A stretch of 64,000 nucleotides of DNA from Ascarosepion bandense (Eukaryota > Mollusca > Cephalopoda > Sepiida > Sepiidae): positions 2,027,501 through 2,091,500 of the forward strand of contig JBBBDQ010000445.1 of the NCBI GenBank assembly GCA_037127315.1, given 5' to 3'. The notes beneath the pieces are model-generated. The model saw only the letters and a list, made by a program, of their open reading frames with translations. It ran no database searches and had not been told where the DNA came from. Below are positions 49,056-58,964 of this stretch, piece after piece (position 1 is the stretch's first letter; each line of letters begins with the position of its first letter). The translations under genes and the position numbers were made by a program.

Positions 49056-49332
49056 ATAAAATTCATATAAAATTCATATATAAACTTCACAAAATAATCG
49101 AAAATATGATTAAATATACAAGGGTTCACTGAAAAATTTGTAGTCAGCTTATGAAATTTTCAAATCATCCTTGTATATGAATCTTACATATAATGAATAA
49201 AATATCAAGAAAATTTTAATTTTTTCTTTTTTTTTTTTTCTAACCCCCCTACAATCTCACCTTTTGAATTTAATACTAAAACCAATGCTTTTTGTCATTT
49301 CTTGATAAATAGCCAAACTTGTATTTTGTGCT

Positions 49333-49335
<3 letters not shown>

Positions 49336-49364
<29 letters not shown>
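49336..49364. repeat. (CA)n microsatellite
   Basis: Uninterrupted CA run. Confidence 0.9.
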
Positions 49365-49368
<4 letters not shown>

Positions 49369-49794
49369 TGTCACAAAAAAGATAGATTTTTCCCTTGACA
49401 TCACTGTTACTTTAACTATCTTCACTCCCTTAGAAATATTTATTGTTTTTAAAATCAATGACTAGAATTGTAATAAAACCTAAACATGATGAAAGTAAAT
49501 TTGTACATATTTTTGGTTCTTGAGAATTTACAACAAAAATATTAATATTTACAACATTCTAAAAACAAATACAATTAGAGTTGAGGCAATGCAATATTTA
49601 TCATTTATAAATTTATGAAGAAATAAAGTGTTTATTCATTAATTTATAAACATTTACTAAATTATGTTAACCAACTACATGTTAACCAACTACAAATCCT
49701 TATCATTTTATAAAGTTTGAATCAATTAGCAATTAGCTGATGTTTTGTCAAGAATTTATTTTTTTCAAATTTTCAAGGAGGAAGAAATGTATAG

Positions 49795-51045
49795 ATCGAC
49801 TTTTTTTAAAATTCAATTCTAAATACTCTGCAATGGTCATCAGCAAACGGAACAAACCAAAATGCCAAATACAGGTGAGGGATACTAGAATCAAGCAAGT
49901 GCAAAAATTAAAATACCTGGGAATGGCGAATTGGCATGGCGAAGGAAGTGTTCCAGTCAGTTAAGTGCCATACGTGATACACGCTTGAGCGATCATGTCT
50001 CAAAAGAGACGTGACTGACTGGGCAGAAGATTATCCCGCAGTAGGTTGCCATTGCTTTCTGCGGTAGACTGGTTGCCGACCAAAGCTATAGAACCCTATC
50101 TGTCCTGTTATTTAACCCATAGCTGGAGGAGGAAGAGATGTATGATATTACTAAGTAGTAATTAGAGGGGGATCATTTTATTACTTCATAACAATATATA
50201 ACTGATCCCCCACTTTATGCCTAGTAGAAGCCTTAATCATGATTCCAACTATTATATTCAGTCAGTCAGTTAAGTGCCATACGTGATACACGCTTGGGCG
50301 ATCATGTCTCAAAAGAGACATGACTGACTGGGCAGAAGATTATCCCGCAGTAGGTTGTCATTGCTTTCTGCGGTAGACTGGTTGCCGACCAAGGCTATAG
50401 AACCCAATCTGTCCTATTATTTAACCCATAACTGGAGGGAAGAGATGGATTAATACCTTTCCCAAGGGTATTTGCACGTAAGTGAATGCAAGGAATTCAA
50501 CTGGAATTCGAACTCTGTTCCCCAATTTCTCGTTCTGAGAAACTGAGTAAAGTACTAAGACACAGGAAAATTTCACTAGAAACAAAGAGTGCGAGATTGT
50601 TATGTGATGTCAGTTCTTCAATACAGCAATGAATGTTAAACAATATCATCAAAGATAAAGGAAAAACTTTAAGCAGCGGAAATATAGTTCTAAAGAAGGA
50701 TACTGCGAATATGGACCGAGCATGTGAGCAATGTTGAAGTTTGGGAAAGAATGGCAACGAAAAGAAAACTAATAGGGAGCATCAGGAAGAGACAACTGAA
50801 GTCCCCGGAACATGCAATGAGGAAAGAAGGTTTGGAGAACCTGATACTAACAGGCCAGATAGAGGAAAAAGGAGATAGGGGAAAGCAGTGGATAACATAT
50901 TTGAAGGGCCTGAGCAGCAGGATGACAGAGTGGGGGTTGAGTGGTGTAACAGGAGAAAACGTACTAAGAGCCACCAGGGATAGGGAGACGTGGAAAGCCA
51001 TGAACGCCTACATCCTGAAAGGACAAGGCACATAAAAGAAGACTA
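49795..51045 (+). pseudogene. RTE-like LINE 3' half split by composite SINE
   Basis: Left part (49820-49935) reads MVISKRNKPKCQIQV and KLKYLG of the RT thumb. Right part (50537-51040) resumes with KLSKVLRHRKISLETK and goes on to RRILRIWTEHVSNVEVW, LENLILTGQIEEKGDRGKQW, MTEWGLSGVTGE and RATRDRETWKAM to the end of the ORF. The composite SINE (49953-50553, minus) sits between them. This is a different family from the LINE in intron 2. Frameshifts are present. Confidence 0.8.
49953..50553 (-). mobile_element. Composite SINE inserted in RTE relic, antisense
   Basis: Same order as the other composites on its own strand: full unit (50553-50262) with the first part of the head missing, hairpin linker (hairpin 50167-50211) and headless body (50147-49953). 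The two bodies are nearly identical. No target duplication was found; the missing head fits 5' truncation on insertion. Confidence 0.85.
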
Positions 51046-51062
51046 TATATGCCAACTGTTTA

Positions 51063-51175
51063 TAAGAAATTAAAATGTGGATATAAAATGAGAGATCAAT
51101 TCTATATTATATTGCATATATAAACTGATCCCTCATTTTGTGGCTATGCTAGTTTTTATACATTTATATTCTAGA
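51063..51175. mobile_element. Solo hairpin related to the SINE linker
   Basis: Imperfect hairpin AGAGATCAATT...AAACTGATCCCTC (51090-51134), then CATTTTGTGGCTATGCTAG, which resembles the linker's CACTTTATGCCTAGTAG. It separates two copies of the RTE 3' end. Confidence 0.55.
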
Positions 51176-51179
51176 TTTA

Positions 51180-51322
51180 TGGGCCTGAGTAGGTGGATGA
51201 CGGAATGAGTATTGTGTGGTGTAACAGGAGAAAGCGTGCTAAGAGCCACTAGGGATAGGGAGACGTGGAAAGCCATGATTGCCTACGTCCTGAAAGAACA
51301 AAGAATATAGAAGAAGAATAAT
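51180..51322 (+). mobile_element. Duplicated RTE-like 3' end
   Basis: Repeats 50905-51045 almost base for base (GGATGACGGAATGAG, GGGATAGGGAGACGTGGAAA, GCCTACGTCCTGAAAG). Confidence 0.8.
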
Positions 51323-51349
51323 AATCGCTTTTTAAAACGACAAACTTTG

Positions 51350-51713
51350 CTGTGAGGAGTGAAGGTGGTTAAAATAAGTGTCAAGGGAAAAAACCATCCT
51401 GTTTGAAACTTTTTTTTTTTCGTCACAACTATGTTCACCAAAAAATTCTAAGGAAGCCAAAAAAATAAAAATAAATAAAGGTCGGTAGCTTTTTCGGTAA
51501 ATTCTTGTTTTCCTCGAAGGCCTTTACCCCCGATAAATATTGAAAATCGATAATCAAAAAGATCGGGTGATAGAAGGAGTGGTCTGATTTTAATCAAATT
51601 TGATGCACTCATGGACAAAGAAATAAGAAACGATATTCAGAAGTTTCAAGGTTGCAGTTCTTACAATAGTGCAGAAAATCGATAATATAAATATATATAT
51701 ATAAAAGGCAAGA

Positions 51714-51744
<31 letters not shown>

Positions 51745-52112
51745 CTGTTTATCTGCCTGTATGTCTGTATTTTTTCAACAGTTTTATTTTAGTTTTTGCT
51801 TTGGGTTTGGCTCTAAGTAGGTATAATTGTAGTTCTTAGTCTCAGCGATGATATCATTTACTCAGAGGACTTATTTAGCCTTCAAAATTCAGTTTACGAC
51901 GAAAAAACTTATTTGATGTCGATACCAGGAAATCAAAATTTGACTTACATCCATTCATTTTTCTTTGAGTCTACGGTTTCGCTTTAACTGGAAACAACTA
52001 TTGCTTTTTAGTCTTTCGTGCCAACGTCCAAAGAGTCTGAGCTCCAGGACCATGGATTAGTTTTAAAGCTTTCATTACACCTGAGCAACGCCGGGCTATA
52101 CTGCTAGTTATG
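51350..52112 (+). mobile_element. Dispersed element ending CTGCTAG, Helitron-like?
   Basis: A left part (GGAGTGAAGGTGGTTAAAAT), a TA run plus AAAGGCAAGATG and a GT microsatellite are followed by a conserved 350-bp right part (TCTGTTTATCTGCCTGTATG ... GGACCATGGATTAGTTTTAA ... GCTATACTGCTAG|T). Copies are at 60600 (+) and 61742 (-). The CTAG|T end fits Helitron 3' ends, but I see no clear terminal hairpin or Rep/helicase ORF. Confidence 0.6.
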
Positions 52113-52255
52113 TACTAAGACTAAGATGCATTTCTCGTTACATGAAATTTCTGTTAGCACTTATAGGGGCCTGAACTTTTTTGACACCAAAAATGGGACC
52201 ACAACAAAGAAAAGGTTGAAAAACACTGGTTTATATTATATGAAAGCAAACTACT
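52113..52255 (+). repeat. Direct repeat, left copy (hAT-like end)
   Basis: About 140 bp, ending AAAGGTTGAAAAACACTGGT; reversed this is CAGTGTTTTTCAACCTTT, a hAT-like terminus. The right copy is at 53325-53460. Confidence 0.75.
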
Positions 52256-52518
52256 GTTTACTTTTTTTTTTAAATAAATATAATATATAAATTATTCAAT
52301 AAGATATAAGATTATATCAAACAAGATTAAAATAAAATTAAATAAATAAATAAATAAAATAAAATTTAGTATTTATTAAATAATTATTAAATTTAAAAGA
52401 TTTTTAATAAACATTAAAGATTAGTATTTATTAAATAATAAATTAAATAAATAAGATTTAATAAATTATTAAATAACATATAAGATTATATCAAACAAGA
52501 TATAATTGTTTATATACA

Positions 52519-52558
<40 letters not shown>
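52256..52558. other. AT-rich low-complexity stretch
   Basis: AAATAAATA-type repeats with repeated ATAAGATTATATCAAACAAG text, then a TA microsatellite (52527-52560). Confidence 0.85.
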
Positions 52559-52563
<5 letters not shown>

Positions 52564-53277
52564 AATCATTTCACCCCGAGCAAGGCAGAAACGCCACTGA
52601 TGTGCAGGGGGTTACATAAATGTAGAAAGATTAATTAGAAAAGAGTGAGGAGTACAAGCTAGTTAGAAAGGAACAATAGAAAGCTGAGAAAGCAGGTGCG
52701 ATGACAGATACATAGGTGGAGAGAAAGTGAAGATTATACAGGGGAGGGGAGAGAGCTAGAGTCCAGTGGTTAGTAGGTGAGTATTGACTTTGCTTTTAAA
52801 TTTCTGGAGGTCGTAACCGTCAGGAAAGCAAGAATACGGGAGTGAGTTCCACAGGCGGGAAGTGTGAGAGAGGAAGCTGCAGGAGTAGAATTGTCGTCTG
52901 CATTTGGCTAACCTGACTGTGAATGGGTGGGACCCAGTTGCCAGTCTGGTTGCACGGGTAAACACCTGTTGAGGAGGCATCAGTGACTTAAGCTCATCCA
53001 AGCAGAAGCCATGAAAGTATTTATAGAAGAGACAGAGGGAGGCCACATTTCGACGATGGGAAAGTGGCTGCAGTCGAGTCGCCAGATCAGTACCTATCAC
53101 ATTACAGACTCTCCTTTGGAGCTTGTCAAGAACACTGAGGAGAACGGCAGGGGCACCTGACCATAAATGGCAGCAGTACTCCATGCACGGATGGATGGTT
53201 GACTTGTATATATGCAGGATGGATTCAGGTGGAAAAAACATCCTGGATCGACATAGTGACCCAATTAATAAATGCAA
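52559..53277 (-). pseudogene. Jockey/CR1-like LINE 3' end with 173-codon open frame
   Basis: The minus-strand frame 53277-52756 is open for 173 codons and reads ILHIYKS, MEYCCHLW, LDKLQRRVCNVIGTDLA, RRNVASLCLFYKYFHG and RLWNSLPYSCFPDGYDLQKF before its stop. This is the C-terminus of the non-LTR RT ORF. It is the best-preserved tail here and hence probably the youngest. A 3' UTR of about 195 bp ends at CTCGGGGTGAAATGATTAAA. Confidence 0.9.
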
Positions 53278-53324
53278 TATATAAATTGTCTACCTACCCA
53301 GTCTAGTATCATGCTTAAATTCAA

Positions 53325-53460
53325 AATTCTGTTCTAAGAATAAAATGCATTTCTTGTTACATGGAATTTGTTTGTGCTTATAGGAGCCTGTACTTTTTTT
53401 GATACCAAAAATGGTACCACAACGAAGAAAAGGTTGAGAAACACTGGTTTATATTATACT
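53325..53460 (+). repeat. Direct repeat, right copy (hAT-like end)
   Basis: Matches 52113-52255, including the 12 bases after the CACTG end (GTTTATATTATA). Confidence 0.75.
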
Positions 53461-54166
53461 AGCATCATAGCCATTGCCCGTGCAACTCAGAACATTATTG
53501 TAGTAGGACTTAATTATATAAAAAAATAATTATATAAAAAATTGTTGTTTAAAAATTCCATTAAAAAAATCTATTTTCTTTTGTTTTGCATAAACGTGAT
53601 TTGATGTGACAGTGTAAACAACATTGCGTTTGTTTTAAAATTACGGGGGAAAATATTTACATTTTTTGTTGACTAAATGAATTTAACATAAAAATAAAAA
53701 TTATTTATTTTGTTTTACTGAAATTAGAAATATAAAAACTATTACGCTCTCAGATCAAAAATGTTTTTTTTTAAATATTTCTTTTGTTTAAAAATCACGG
53801 TGAAAAATATTCACATTTTTTTTGTTGACCAAATGAATTTTTAAAACATCGGAATAAAAATTAAATATAAAGGCTCATTCTTTTTTTTAGTCGCATTTGA
53901 CATGTGTGATTTGATTTCTGTGACGTAATCTAGCAACCATCTTAGATCTTAGATGTTTTACGGAGCAAATGTAAATCTGCACCATTGGCCAAAAAGTGCG
54001 AAAGGGAAAATTGCTGAACTTAAACTCAAAAAGCATGTGTCGACCTGGCTTCTCTGTAGATTTGTGTCCCTAGAAAGTTTGAATGGCGTAGCTTAAAAAA
54101 TGTAGGCATGAATAGGGAACAGTCACACACAGACTCACAGATTACCTTTTATATATATATAGATGT
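53461..54166 (-). mobile_element. Dispersed element with TA-rich start and CTAG end
   Basis: Minus strand: TATATATATAAAAGGTAATC and TGTGAGTCTGTGTGTGAC at one end and TTGCACGGGCAATGGCTATG ATGCTAGT at the other. It resembles the Helitron-like family at 51350 in both ends but not in the middle. The inner part has two similar stretches (near 53640 and 53790) with TATTTACATTTTTTGTTGAC text. Confidence 0.5.
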
Positions 54167-54464
54167 GTGAGTGAGTTTTGTTTGGGTTGTTTAATGCCAA
54201 ATAAGTAGGGTTTTAATGAATTGTTCAGTTATAGTAAGAAGGTTGATTTAGTCAGATTTTAATTAAAATCTTTTGTTTTTTATTCTTTTTTATTTTAGAA
54301 AACTGAAAATGTCTTCTAGTTTTGTATTCAAAAATGTTTTGCTGAGAACTTTTTTCCTTCAAAAATGTGTTATGGTAATAATTTTTTCTTCAAAAATGTA
54401 TATTTTTCTATAAAAGTCTATTTTTATGTATATATATCTACAAAAGTGTATTTTTATACTTTCA

Positions 54465-54640
54465 TAGTGTTTTGTCCCCAGTTTGGGGGTTAGCTATTTG
54501 CCCATAGCTGGGACCCTAACAGGTGCTACCACTCCAGGTCAGGGTGGACCTGGGAACATCAGCAATTAAGAGATGGTTTCAAGCTCCTCACAACCTCCCA
54601 ATGAGAGACCTTGCTGCCGGATGCAGTTTACCGTCATGCC
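54465..54640 (+). repeat. Dispersed repeat shared with 57440
   Basis: TCATAGTGTTTTGTCCCC ... CCCATAGCTGGGACCCTAA ... CCTTGCTGCCGGATGCAG is matched, with gaps, at 57447-57546. Confidence 0.7.
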
Positions 54641-54660
54641 CAGGACCAATATGAATTCAG

Positions 54661-54970
54661 ACAACTGTTTTCATCTTTGTTTTTTGTTATAACAATGTTT
54701 CAGCTGTTGTGCTCTCCATCCTTCATCAGGTACGTTGATCTAGTTAACCTACATGGGATTCCGAACTGAACCCTTTATTTAATCTATGGGTGTAGATTGT
54801 TCTTTTCCCACAGTTCATGTCATGAGATGTCTCGTTTATTTTTTATTTAGTACTGCTCATTTATTGCTTACAATTTCTACTGCATCCAGGTACACACTGT
54901 CCGACCCAGAGCTTGAACTTACAATTACTATATCACCAAATTTGTGAACCACTAGGTTATTGTCTTATAT
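54661..54970 (-). mobile_element. tRNA-derived SINE-like element, family E
   Basis: Minus strand: an A-box-like ACCTAGTGGTTCAC and B-box-like AAGTTCAAGCTCTGG (54965-54900), then a body that ends with CTGATGAAGGATGGAG and CAACAGCTGAAACATTG (54729-54690). Related end text lies at 42757-42815 (+) and 54993-55055 (minus strand opposite). Confidence 0.5.
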
Positions 54971-55064
54971 TGGATCAACATGCATATGTGAAAGGCCAGA
55001 GAGCACAACAGCAGACTAAGTATTGCGATAACCACAACAAAGATGAGGACAATAGCCCACATGT

Positions 55065-55675
55065 CAGCCATATGTGATAGACACTTTGGGTGATCATGTC
55101 TCGAAAGAGACATGACTGACTGGGCAGAAGATTATCCCACAGTAGGTTGCCATTGCTTTCTACAGTAGACTGGTTGCAAACCAAGGCTATAGAACCCAAT
55201 TTGTCCTATTATTTGACTCATAGATAGAGGGGTAAGAGATGTATTATATTATTAAGTAGTAATTAGTGGGGGATCAGTTTATTACTTCATAACAATATAA
55301 AACTGATCCCCTACTTTATGCCCAGTAGAAGCCATAATCATGTTTTCAACTATTATATTCAGTCAGTCAGTCAGTTAAGTGCCATACGTGATACATGTTT
55401 TGGGCGATCATGTCTCGAAAGAGACATGACTGACTGGGCAGAAGATTATCCCGCAGTAGGTTGCCATTGCTTTCTGTGGTAGACTGGTTGCCAGCCAAGG
55501 CTATAGAACCCAATCTGTCCTATTATTTAACCCATAACTGGAGGGAAAAGATGGATTAGTACCTTTCCCAAGGGTATTTGCGCATAAATGAATGCAAGGA
55601 ATTCAACTGGAATTTGAACTTGGCACCCCGATTTTTCATTCCAAATCGATATCCATGACACCACAATGCACATCC
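55065..55675 (-). mobile_element. Composite SINE with 12-bp target duplication, antisense
   Basis: On the minus strand: full family-A SINE with tRNA-like head (55675-55373), linker with hairpin (55268-55311) and headless body (about 55215-55065). TAGCCCACATGT flanks the whole 611 bp at 55053-55064 and 55676-55687. Confidence 0.92.
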
Positions 55676-55758
55676 TAGCCCACATGTAAATAATAGAAAT
55701 AATGATAAGCCCTCATGGCAGAAATTCAGAAATCTTCTTACAACCTTTTAGATTAGGG

Positions 55759-56212
55759 CAGTGGTTGGCAACCCCTGGCCTGCATGCCACATCCGGCCCT
55801 CGAGTGAATCTTGTCTGGCCTGCTAACTTATTCTGGACACGATATAAATATAAGTAAACCAAACCAAAGTGACAGTTGCTTAACTTGTCAAGAAACAGCT
55901 GCTGTAAGAAAGTTTCAAATATTAAACGACACTATGAAACTCGTCATAATCATTATAACAGTTTATCCGGAAAAGCATGAGAGAACGAATTTGAGAAATA
56001 ATTCAATGAAACAATTGTCTTTTTTACAAGAAAAATTGAAGAAAGTAACATGGTTCTCTGCCATGACACTGGAGCCATAGCTGTTTGGCCCTCTTCCCTA
56101 ACTCTACATAGCTTTTTGGTCCTCCTCCATGATTCTATATAGCTTTTTGGACCTCCTCCATGACTCTACATAGCTTTTTGGACCTCACTCTCCAAAAGGT
56201 TGCTGACCCCTG
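55759..56212 (+). mobile_element. hAT element remnant with 8-bp target duplication
   Basis: Ends are CAGTGGTTGGCAACCCCTG and, reversed, CAGGGGTCAGCAACCTTTTG. GATTAGGG flanks it at 55751-55758 and 56213-56220. Inside is a 75-residue remnant with CLTCQETAAVRKFQI, like the BED zinc finger of ZBED-type hAT transposases. A GCTTTTTGGACCTCC unit is repeated three times near the right end. Confidence 0.88.
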
Positions 56213-56220
56213 GATTAGGG

Positions 56221-56890
56221 AGTCAAGCTGTTACCCTTGAGATACTATAAAGCACCCAGGTATAGATCAAGGGGACAACCCTTTATTGATTTGATGAAAA
56301 ATTTTGCACTGCATACCAAAAATCTTCTTTCTTTGATCAACCAGTGAATTTCAAGATATTTATGACTGATTCATTTCTTTAATGGTATTGTTACATCTTC
56401 TCTTACTACAGTGTATAATTTCACTCAGAAGTGTATTTACATTGATGAAATAATTGATTGGTGGAGTGGTGCAAGGCTGGCAAAACTTAAAAGGAAATAA
56501 ATATTTTTTGAAAGGTCAAGAGCGCGAAAACCCAATTGACAAGTAAGGTTTTGATAAACAAAGGAAAAAAAAGCATTCAAAGTAATAAACAATATGCATA
56601 ATGGAAGGATGATGTGTCAAATGAATCTAGACTATAGATAGAAGACTGGATTAATCAGAGAGATTGGAAAAAGAAGGGAAGAGAAAATGAACCAAGCTGA
56701 TCAACTCTCTCATATGTATGTGTGTTATATCCCTGATCTTCCTCTATTCCACACCACATCACTGAAGAAAAAGAATAAAAATATAAGTGTATATTTTTAT
56801 ATAAATCCGTGTTTGTTGTTCACTGTTGAACCAAGCCGATCACCAATTTTGGTTCTGGTTTAGTCTTCGTCAAATTAGGATACAACAGTA
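56221..56890. other. No gene recognised
   Basis: Unique-looking AT-rich sequence; no long open frame, microsatellite or known repeat. Confidence 0.6.
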
Positions 56891-57019
56891 TATCACCTCC
56901 TTATGGGTCATTTAATGCCGAAATTTAATTTCCTTGGAAGGTTTGATTTGATTTGATTGTTTAGCGGCATATCAACTTTTTATGGGTCATTTAATGCCAA
57001 AATTTAATTTTCTTGGCAG
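56891..57019 (+). repeat. Imperfect 50-bp direct repeat
   Basis: TTATGGGTCATTTAATGCC plus flanks occurs at about 56891-56941 and 56968-57019; related text (TTTAATGCCAAATAAG) is at 54190. Confidence 0.75.
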
Positions 57020-57446
57020 CTTTGAAGTAATAAAAGTATGGTATATGTTATTCTGCTTTCACAGTTGAATACATGGTAAATGATACTCAGATTTCGTGCA
57101 TAGACATATTTGTGTGGATATAACTAGTAGAGGCAATGGTATGTGTTTTTCTGTTGTAGTTTTGAAGTTAAGTTTTGCAATGTAGTTTGATTTAAGATTA
57201 ATGTCATTGAATTAATGTCATTAACAAACTTCTTTCATGTTGATCATTTGGTGGTTCAGTTGATTTTCTTCATTGATTAACATATAAACCACAATGGAGT
57301 ATTTAATTCTGAAATATTTTGAACAAAATTGAATGCCTTCAACTAAAGAAGATGTATTATTAATTCTATGAAAATGAGTATTATTGGTAATTTATTATTT
57401 TTTTATATCTATGAAAAGGTATTGTTGGTATTTTTATACATTCATA

Positions 57447-57546
57447 GTGTTTTCTTTTTGTTTTTTTGGAGGGGAACGTTCACCATTTTCCCATAGCTGG
57501 GACACTAATGGGTGCTATCCTGATCAGAAGCCTTGCCGCTAGATGT
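57447..57546 (+). repeat. Dispersed repeat, second copy
   Basis: Shares CCCATAGCTGGGAC and CCTTGCCGCTAGATGTAG-like text with 54465-54640. The 85-bp tandem repeat begins at its right end. Confidence 0.7.
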
Positions 57547-58055
57547 AGTAATAAAATAATAGTAATAATGAAGAGTGTATAGAGCCAGAGTGTTGGGATA
57601 AAAAACAACAATAATAAGATGGAATAAAACTAGTAATAAAATAATAGTAATAATGAAGAGTGTATAGAGCCAGAGTGTTGGGATAAAAAGCAACAATAAT
57701 AAGATGAAATAAAACTAGTAATAAAATAATAGTAATAATGAAGAGTGTATAGAGCCAGAGTGTTGGGATAAAAAGCAACAATAATAAGATGGAATAAAAC
57801 TAGTAATAAAATAATAGTAATAATGAAGAGTGTATAGAGCCAGAGTGTTGGGATAAAAAGCAACAATAATAAGATGGAATAAAACTAGTAATAAAATAAT
57901 AGTAATAATGAAGAGTGTATAGAGCCAGAGTGTTGGGATAAAAAGCAACAATAATAAGATAGAATAAAACTAGTAATAAAATAATAGTAATAATGAAGAG
58001 TGTGTAGAGCCAGAGTGTTGGGATTAAAATCAACAATAATAAGATGGAATAAAAC
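57546..58055. repeat. 85-bp tandem repeat, six copies
   Basis: Units start at 57546, 57631, 57716, 57801, 57886 and 57971; a seventh partial unit starts at 58056. They differ at only a few positions. Because 85 is not a multiple of 3, each unit shifts frame, which gives nested look-alike open frames on the minus strand with no coding meaning. Unit landmarks: AGAGCCAGAGTGTTGGGATA and ATGGAATAAAACTAG. Confidence 0.97.
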
Positions 58056-58092
58056 TAGTCATAAAAATCAATATTAATGGGCCGGGATGGCC

Positions 58093-58270
58093 TGAAGATT
58101 GCTTTTAGGCATGAAACAGACTTTTGCCTTGCAGAGTTGACTTCAGTGGCACACCCTGTAGAATGCATTCATGCATGAAACAGACTGTCGCTAACTGCGG
58201 TCGATTTATGTGGCACGCCCTGGAGATTATGTTCAAGCATGATATCGACTATTGTTATTCAGTGTTGACC
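58093..58270 (+). repeat. 64-bp tandem repeat, about 2.8 diverged copies
   Basis: Units 58093-58156, 58157-58220 and 58221-58270 share GCATGAAACAGACT, GTTGAC and GTGGCACGCCC. They lie just upstream of the Penelope-like remnant. Confidence 0.8.
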
Positions 58271-58289
58271 TCATCATCCAGTTTTACAT

Positions 58290-58715
58290 TTCCTAACCTC
58301 ATCAAAATTCGAGCAACACAGCACAGACGGTCACAAAATGCAACAAAAAAGATGTGTGGTATGCAACATAATAATAGAAGGGAAACATTTCAAATTCAAA
58401 AACACATCTACATTTGAAATAAAAACCGATCTGAGCTGCAACTCTAAAAACGCAATTTATGCTCGAAAATGCAAATAATGCACAAAAAATATATGTGGGG
58501 GTAACACAAGGCCTGAATAAAAGAGTAGCCCTGCACGGAAGTAACATCAAACTAACTAATAACAGGAAATTATATGTCTCCCAACATTTACATGACTACA
58601 GTCAAGGTAAATTCAGAGTAACCCTATCTACCAAAATGCAGATTATGACACTCATAATGCAGGAAGAAATATTCATAAAAAAATACAAGCCTTCCCTCAA
58701 CAAAACAACATGAAA
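58290..58715 (+). pseudogene. Penelope-like element, GIY-YIG endonuclease remnant
   Basis: With one or two frameshifts the + strand reads MCG, then CNIIIEGKHFKF, TDLSCNSKNAIYARKCK, the GIY-like IYVGVTQGLNKRV, a histidine (ALHGSN), and a C-terminus with EEIFIKKYKPSLN. This is the cysteine linker and GIY-YIG nuclease order of Penelope-like retroelements. The upstream RT domain is absent. A stop and frameshifts break it. A solitary GIY-YIG gene is possible but less likely given the upstream cysteines. Confidence 0.7.
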
Positions 58716-58964
58716 AACCTAAGACATATGAAATTCAAACACATGAAAATAAAAACACACACACATCCTAAATTCAAATAGTATCCCCAAAACAATAAAA
58801 AGAACTAGATGACCTGTACAGTTGAATCAAAATCACTGAAAACAATTTTGAAATATAAAGACGAAATAAATTTTCACAAGTCAGTGAAAAAACCTTTTAC
58901 AATCAATGAAGGCGACAGAAGTAACTTAACATGCAAGTGTGAAAGAAACAGCAAAAAAAGTGCA

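Noticed and set aside
50690..51033. Two minus-strand frames over the RTE relic
   Set aside because: Shadows of the + strand LINE coding text, which matches RTE C-terminal motifs.
57505..58036. Five overlapping, nearly identical open frames on the minus strand
   Set aside because: They come from the 85-bp tandem repeat, whose length is not a multiple of three, so the same text reappears in each frame.
57546..58055. CRISPR-like array
   Set aside because: The units are contiguous copies with no spacers, and the window is animal DNA.
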